DNA of 9,434 nucleotides. Source: Alphaproteobacteria bacterium. Its GTDB lineage: Bacteria > Pseudomonadota > Alphaproteobacteria > Rs-D84 > NBLK01. This document shows, piece by piece, positions 6,129 through 9,434 of this stretch. The stretch's first letter is position 1. The number at the start of each line of letters is the position of its first letter. The notes under the pieces were generated by a model that did not search any database, was not told the DNA's origin, and saw only the letters and a list, made by a program, of their open reading frames with translations. Made by a program: the position numbers and the translations under genes. The stretch is from contig JAFGXE010000033.1 in assembly GCA_016936785.1 (NCBI GenBank), positions 1 to 9,434 on the forward strand, written 5' to 3'.

Positions 6129-6734
6129 TTATTCTTTTTTATCCCAAATCATTTTTCCACCAAGAATACCTAATCCGCCACCAACGGCAGTTCCAGCAGC
6201 TGTTCCAATGATCGCTTTTTTCTTCATTGAGTCTTTTTGTGCTGACATCTCATCAAATTTCTTTTTCCATTCATCAATTGCACCGGCGTATTCTTGATTC
6301 ATGCGATCACATTCCATTTTGAAAGACTGATAAGTAAATTCAACGCGGGTCGCTACTTCTTTCCAAATTTGTCCCTGACATGCGCCATCAAAAGAATCAA
6401 CATTAATTCCACCAAGCTTGAGTGCACTAATCATGCCAACTGAGGAATCACATATCACATTCATGCAATACCCATTTAATTTTGTTTTAACATCTTGTAT
6501 TGGACAAGGTAAAACGACAGGTGTAGAAACAATATTCCCATCACCTTTTTCAGGTGAAACAGGGGGCAACTTATTCCGTGCACCTTCCTCTGCACGTCGA
6601 TCACGTCGAATCGATTCAGCCATTCCAGAAGAAACAACTTCTTTCCCACGCTCTCCATGAGCATCTCTCTCTCCTGCATTCGCATAAAGATTTGATGATA
6701 CTAAAATCATAAAAAGACTAATTAGTAACTTCAT
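6129..6734 (-). CDS. Exported protein with C-terminal glycine-zipper membrane segment, unknown function
   Basis: The 201-residue protein is not recognised as a named family. It starts with a Sec signal peptide (MKLLISLFMILVSSNLYANA, likely cleaved near residue 20), then a charged, Pro-containing linker (about 21-75), a Cys-bearing region (Cys77, 90, 95, 119, 142), a charged helix that could be coiled coil (about 125-172), and a single glycine-zipper membrane segment (about 174-197: IIGTAAGTAVGGGLGILGG) with a short DKKE tail. The mature part should be periplasmic, and the odd number of cysteines allows one free or intermolecular thiol. The start at 6734 follows GAGGAGAGG and overlaps the upstream stop as ATGA, so the two proteins are probably made together. 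Longer in-frame starts up to 6893 lie inside the upstream gene and would bury the signal peptide. Confidence 0.8.
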   Translation of the reverse strand: MKLLISLFMILVSSNLYANAGERDAHGERGKEVVSSGMAESIRRDRRAEEGARNKLPPVSPEKGDGNIVSTPVVLPCPIQDVKTKLNGYCMNVICDSSVGMISALKLGGINVDSFDGACQGQIWKEVATRVEFTYQSFKMECDRMNQEYAGAIDEWKKKFDEMSAQKDSMKKKAIIGTAAGTAVGGGLGILGGKMIWDKKE

Positions 6735-7279
6735 TCTTGTGCCTCTCCTCCAAAGAGTCCTTGTAACGCACCGAGTCCGCCTGTTCCATCTCCGCCAAGA
6801 ATTCCCTCTGCTCCCGGCATCATTTGTCCTATCATTGGTGCAAGGATTTGTTCTTTCACACCACCCAAAACTTGAATTGCTTGTCCGGCACATCCTATTG
6901 GATTTGTAATTTCATTAATTCGTTTTAACTCATCCGGTGTAAAATCTGCAAATGACCAACAGCCTGACGCTGATGTGAGTTGTGTAAAAAGTGCTTTTGC
7001 TTTTGCACGATCCTTTAGTTCTGTCGGCAGGGTGATAATTGTTTTATCATTCGCAACACATTCTTTATTATGTTCTTTCGCAAGATTTAAAATATACGTT
7101 CCATCCGATGATGATGAGTACTTACAAGATCCTGCACCCGATTTCACCTCTTTTACGCGAGAAACAACGTTCATAACTGTCCCAGCCCCTTGCTGAAGCA
7201 TTGCAGGATCAAACTGTCCCCAAGCGGAAACAGTGAGGAAACTCACGAAAAAAAAGAAAAATCCACTTCTCATACCCAT
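6731..7279 (-). CDS. Secreted/periplasmic Cys- and Gly-rich protein, unknown function
   Basis: From ATG 7279 the product is 182 residues and is not recognised. The N-terminus MGMRSGFFFFFVSFLTVSAWG is a signal peptide with probable cleavage after SAWG. The mature protein has four cysteines (52, 74, 107, 130), consistent with two disulfides in the periplasm, a predicted amphipathic central part (TELKDRAKAKALFTQL, FTPDELKRINEI) and a Gly/Met/Pro-rich low-complexity tail (MPGAEGILGGDGTGGLG). ATG 7273 is equally possible; ATG 7315 lies in the dnaK terminator and is unlikely. No Shine-Dalgarno is present, but -10-like hexamers directly precede the ATG. The stop overlaps the next gene's start (ATGA). 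Together with that gene it forms a two-gene exported unit behind the dnaK terminator. Confidence 0.76.
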   Translation of the reverse strand: MGMRSGFFFFFVSFLTVSAWGQFDPAMLQQGAGTVMNVVSRVKEVKSGAGSCKYSSSSDGTYILNLAKEHNKECVANDKTIITLPTELKDRAKAKALFTQLTSASGCWSFADFTPDELKRINEITNPIGCAGQAIQVLGGVKEQILAPMIGQMMPGAEGILGGDGTGGLGALQGLFGGEAQE

Positions 7280-7285
7280 GAGTAT

Positions 7286-7315
7286 ATCATATATTTGACA
7301 TAAAAAAAAGGCCAA
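7286..7315 (-). promoter_or_regulatory. Putative promoter of the exported two-gene unit
   Basis: On the minus strand TTGGCC (7315-7310) and TATGAT (7291-7286, 5 of 6) are 18 bp apart, placing a start near ATG 7279. The overlapping TATACT (7286-7281, 5 of 6) would serve ATG 7273 seven bases later. The -35 lies within the dnaK terminator arm, so the terminator and the next promoter are interleaved. Confidence 0.45.
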
Positions 7316-7329
7316 TTCGGCCTTTTTTT
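7302..7329 (-). terminator. Intrinsic terminator of dnaK (bidirectional-looking)
   Basis: Read on the minus strand, AAAAAAAGGCC, loop GAATT, GGCCTTTTTTTT: an 11-bp stem including the A/T arms, followed by the T-run. It begins 16 bases after the dnaK stop. The symmetric A-run and T-run could also stop transcription arriving on the plus strand. Confidence 0.9.
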
Positions 7330-7345
7330 CATTTTCAAAAGATTT

Positions 7346-9241
7346 TTACTTTTTCTCTTCAAACTCACCATCGACAACTTTTTCATCTTTTTTGTCTTGT
7401 GACGCATCACCTGGTTTTGCTTGTTCTTTTTGTTGTTCTGCTTTGTAAATCGCTTCACCAAGCTTCATCGCTGTTTCAGAAAGAGAATCTGTTTTCTTTT
7501 TCATTTCGTCTACAGAAGCATCTTCTTTCTTGAGTGTTTCTTTCGAATCATTCAATGCATCTTCGATTGCCTTACGCTCTTCAGCCCCGACTTTATCACC
7601 ATGTTCTTTTAGCGATCTTTCGGTTGAGCCAACAAGACCCTCTAAGTGATTACGCGCTTCAACTGCTTCTTTCTTTACTTTATCTGCATCTGCATTTTTT
7701 TCAGCATCTTTAACCATTTTTTCAATTTCTTCATCAGATAAACCACCATCAGACTTAATTGAAATCTTTTGTTCTTTTCCAGTTGCTTTATCTTTTGCAG
7801 AAACATTCACAATGCCATTCGCATCAATATCAAATGTCACTTCAATTTGAGGCATACCCCGCGGAGCAGGTGCAATCCCAACAAGATCAAAGTTTCCAAG
7901 TAATTTATTGTCTGTCGCCATCGGACGTTCTCCTTGGAAAACCCGAATAGACACAGCTGTTTGGTTATCCTGCGCCGTTGAAAACACTTGTGATTTCTTT
8001 GTTGGAATTGTTGAGTTGCGTTCAATCAATTTTGTAAAAACACCGCCAAGTGTCTCAATTCCGAGCGACAATGGTGTCACATCAAGAAGAAGAACATCTT
8101 TCACATCGCCTGAAAGTACGCCTCCCTGAATAGCTGCACCTAAAGCAACAACTTCATCAGGATTCACACCTTTATGAGGCTCTTTGCCAAAAAATTCTTT
8201 GACTGTTTTTTGAACCAATGGCATACGCGTCATTCCACCAACGAGAATCACTTCCGCAATGTCGCTTTTTGAAATCCCTGCGTCTTTCATTGCTTTTTCA
8301 CATGGATCCAGCGTTTTTTTCACAAGATCCCCAACAAGCTCTTCAAGCTTTGCACGAGTCATCTTAAGATTTAAATGTTTTGGCCCTGAAGCATCTGCCG
8401 TGATAAATGGTAGATTAATATCTGTTTCAAGCGCACTTGAAAGCTCAATCTTTGCCTTTTCACCCGCTTCTTGAAGACGTTGTAGTGCTGTTTTATCTTG
8501 ACGGAGATCAATGCCATTTGTTTTCTTAAAGTCATCCGCAATGTAGTCAATAATTCGTTTATCAAAATCTGTTCCACCAAGGAACGTATCCCCATTCGTT
8601 GATTTTACTTCAAAAACACCATCTCCAAGCTCTAGAACAGATACGTCAAATGTTCCACCACCAAGGTCATAGACAACAATCATGCCTGTTTTTGATTTAT
8701 CCATGCCATAAGCGAGTGCAGCAGCTGTTGGTTCATTGATGATACGCAATACATTCAACCCAGCGATTTTACCTGCATCTTTTGTTGCTTGGCGTTGAGA
8801 GTCATTAAAGTATGCTGGCACAGTGATGATCGCATCTGTAATTGTTTCGCCAAGATAAGCTTCGGCATCTGCTTTGATTTTTTGAAGAATGAAGGCGGAA
8901 ACCTGAGATGGCGCATATTTGTCATTGCCTACTTTAACCCAAGCATCTCCATTATCGCCCTTTACAATCTCATAAGGCATTGTCTTCGCTTCTTTTTTAA
9001 CTTCAGCATCGTCAAAACGACGTCCAATAAGACGTTTTACTGTGTAAATTGTTTTTTCTGGATTTGTCACCATTTGGTTTTTAGCTGGCGTTCCGACAAT
9101 ACGCTCAGACCCTGCAAAACCCACAACAGATGGCGTTGTCCGACGTCCCTCTGCGTTTTCAATTACTTTTGCTTCAGATCCATCCATGAACGCAAAACAT
9201 GAGTTTGTTGTTCCAAGGTCAATCCCAATTACTTTTCCCAT
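7346..9241 (-). CDS. dnaK: Chaperone protein DnaK (Hsp70)
   Basis: The 631-residue cytoplasmic ATP-dependent chaperone binds exposed hydrophobic segments and works with DnaJ and GrpE. The nucleotide-binding domain (1 to about 382) shows the phosphate loops IDLGTTNS (7-14), DLGGGTFDVSVL (192-203) and the VGGMTRMP motif (334-341). The interdomain linker DVLLLDVTPLS is at 382-392. The substrate-binding beta domain (about 393-500) and helical lid (about 500-600) follow, with a charged Gln/Lys-rich tail ending VVDGEFEEKK, close to the EEVD-like acidic ends of bacterial DnaK. The start has AAAGGAG (9254-9248) six bases upstream. A putative heat-shock-like promoter lies at 9312-9284. Many alphaproteobacteria have dnaJ directly downstream; here a terminator and two exported genes follow, so dnaJ must lie elsewhere. 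Confidence 0.98.
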   Translation of the reverse strand: MGKVIGIDLGTTNSCFAFMDGSEAKVIENAEGRRTTPSVVGFAGSERIVGTPAKNQMVTNPEKTIYTVKRLIGRRFDDAEVKKEAKTMPYEIVKGDNGDAWVKVGNDKYAPSQVSAFILQKIKADAEAYLGETITDAIITVPAYFNDSQRQATKDAGKIAGLNVLRIINEPTAAALAYGMDKSKTGMIVVYDLGGGTFDVSVLELGDGVFEVKSTNGDTFLGGTDFDKRIIDYIADDFKKTNGIDLRQDKTALQRLQEAGEKAKIELSSALETDINLPFITADASGPKHLNLKMTRAKLEELVGDLVKKTLDPCEKAMKDAGISKSDIAEVILVGGMTRMPLVQKTVKEFFGKEPHKGVNPDEVVALGAAIQGGVLSGDVKDVLLLDVTPLSLGIETLGGVFTKLIERNSTIPTKKSQVFSTAQDNQTAVSIRVFQGERPMATDNKLLGNFDLVGIAPAPRGMPQIEVTFDIDANGIVNVSAKDKATGKEQKISIKSDGGLSDEEIEKMVKDAEKNADADKVKKEAVEARNHLEGLVGSTERSLKEHGDKVGAEERKAIEDALNDSKETLKKEDASVDEMKKKTDSLSETAMKLGEAIYKAEQQKEQAKPGDASQDKKDEKVVDGEFEEKK

Positions 9242-9283
9242 TATGTACTCCTTTGTATTATTGTTTTTTATGAGTTATTCTGA

Positions 9284-9312
9284 GAGATAGGAAAACAAAA
9301 TTGAAATATCAA
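9284..9312 (-). promoter_or_regulatory. Putative dnaK promoter, possibly RpoH (sigma-32) type
   Basis: On the minus strand GTTGATA (TTGATA 9312-9307) and CCTATCTC (TATCTC 9289-9284) are 17 bp apart. The -10 CCTATCT resembles the C-rich, TAT-containing -10 of alphaproteobacterial RpoH promoters (CTTGAC, then CYTATNT); the -35 is a partial match. A start near 9277 would give a 5' UTR of about 36 bases. No CIRCE inverted repeat is seen, so HrcA control is not indicated. Confidence 0.5.
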
Positions 9313-9331
9313 CCCCTTATTCAGATTTTTC

Positions 9332-9360
9332 TTGAAATTTTTTTCTAAGAAGGTTAAAAT
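9332..9360 (+). promoter_or_regulatory. Putative tRNA-Met promoter
   Basis: TTGAAA (9332-9337) and TAAAAT (9355-9360) are separated by 17 bp, a good vegetative-sigma match. Transcription would start near 9367, about nine bases before the mature tRNA 5' end, leaving a short leader for RNase P removal. It is divergent from and about 20 bp away from the putative dnaK promoter. Confidence 0.65.
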
Positions 9361-9375
9361 GCCTTCGCCTTATGT

Positions 9376-9434
9376 GGTGGAGTAGCTCAGTTGGTTAGAG
9401 CGGTTGAATCATAATCAATAGGTCGGGGGTTCAA
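9376..9434 (+). tRNA. tRNA-Met (CAT), elongator type, truncated at the window end
   Basis: GGTGGAG (9376-9382) is the 5' acceptor arm, then TA, D-stem GCTC/GAGC (9385-9388, 9398-9401) with a GG-containing D-loop, anticodon stem GTTGA/TCAAT (9403-9407, 9415-9419; one G-T pair at its outer end), loop ATCATAA with anticodon CAT at 9410-9412, variable loop AGGTC, T-stem GGGGG and the start of TTCAA. The 3' part of the T-arm, the acceptor and any CCA lie beyond the window. The anticodon stem lacks the GGG/CCC pairs of initiator tRNA, and the ATCATAA loop with GGxGGAG acceptor resembles alphaproteobacterial elongator Met. A CAT-anticodon tRNA-Ile2 is less likely. Confidence 0.92.

Noticed and set aside
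6735..6893. N-terminal extension of the exported gene ending at 6129
   Set aside because: The extension overlaps the upstream gene, is Arg/Asn/Cys-rich without resemblance to a domain, and would bury the clear signal peptide that starts at 6734.
8789..9202. A 137-codon plus-strand open frame opposite dnaK
   Set aside because: It is antisense to the conserved DnaK nucleotide-binding domain; its composition is that of a shadow frame and no start signals are present.
9242..9375. CIRCE (HrcA) operator upstream of dnaK
   Set aside because: No TTAGCACTC/GAGTGCTAA inverted repeat is visible in the interval; an RpoH-like promoter fits better.

Overview
The window looks like chromosomal DNA from an AT-rich alphaproteobacterium, with a Rickettsiales/Holosporales-like flavour. 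DnaK, ThrRS and elongator tRNA-Met resemble alphaproteobacterial versions. The lipoprotein starting with a CGFHPLY motif followed by DNA polymerase III delta is the lptE-holA pair typical of that class. The intergenic repeats resemble the dispersed ATGACA-type hairpins known from such genomes. The lineage is inferred from these features only; no search was run.

Layout on the + strand: the C-terminal end of an autotransporter-like outer-membrane protein (2-676) with an intrinsic terminator; a small TPR lipoprotein (780-1115); a short Thr-rich leader peptide (1167-1226) with hairpins; thrS (1311-3266); a roughly 350 bp island of six hairpin repeat modules in mixed orientation (about 3361-3712) that holds no credible gene; then a tight lptE-holA-map run (3841-6121; lptE and holA overlap by 11 bp, holA and map are 9 bp apart). 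On the - strand, read right to left: dnaK (9241-7346), a strong hairpin terminator, and two translationally coupled exported Cys-containing proteins of unknown function (7279-6731 and 6734-6129), which converge on map with only 7 bp between stop codons. At the right edge a tRNA-Met(CAT) gene starts, divergent from dnaK, and is cut by the window end.

The most notable observation is upstream of thrS: an ORF too short for normal gene calling encodes MLIRKILFTTFTTTTPLGY, with six Thr codons among 19 just before its stop. It is followed by small hairpins and a T-tract, and then by the threonyl-tRNA synthetase gene. This is the architecture of ribosome-mediated attenuation responding to charged tRNA-Thr, and differs from the tRNA-mimic operator of E. 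coli thrS and from T-boxes. A second pattern is that several genes lacking a Shine-Dalgarno sequence (the TPR lipoprotein, lptE, the exported protein downstream of dnaK, and the thrS leader peptide) have a promoter-like -10 hexamer only about 6-8 bases before their ATG, suggesting leaderless mRNAs. thrS, holA, map, dnaK and the coupled exported gene have normal ribosome binding sites.

Most genes are housekeeping: tRNA charging, LPS transport, replication clamp loading, N-terminal Met removal and protein folding. The exported pair and the autotransporter are the cell-envelope/accessory part.
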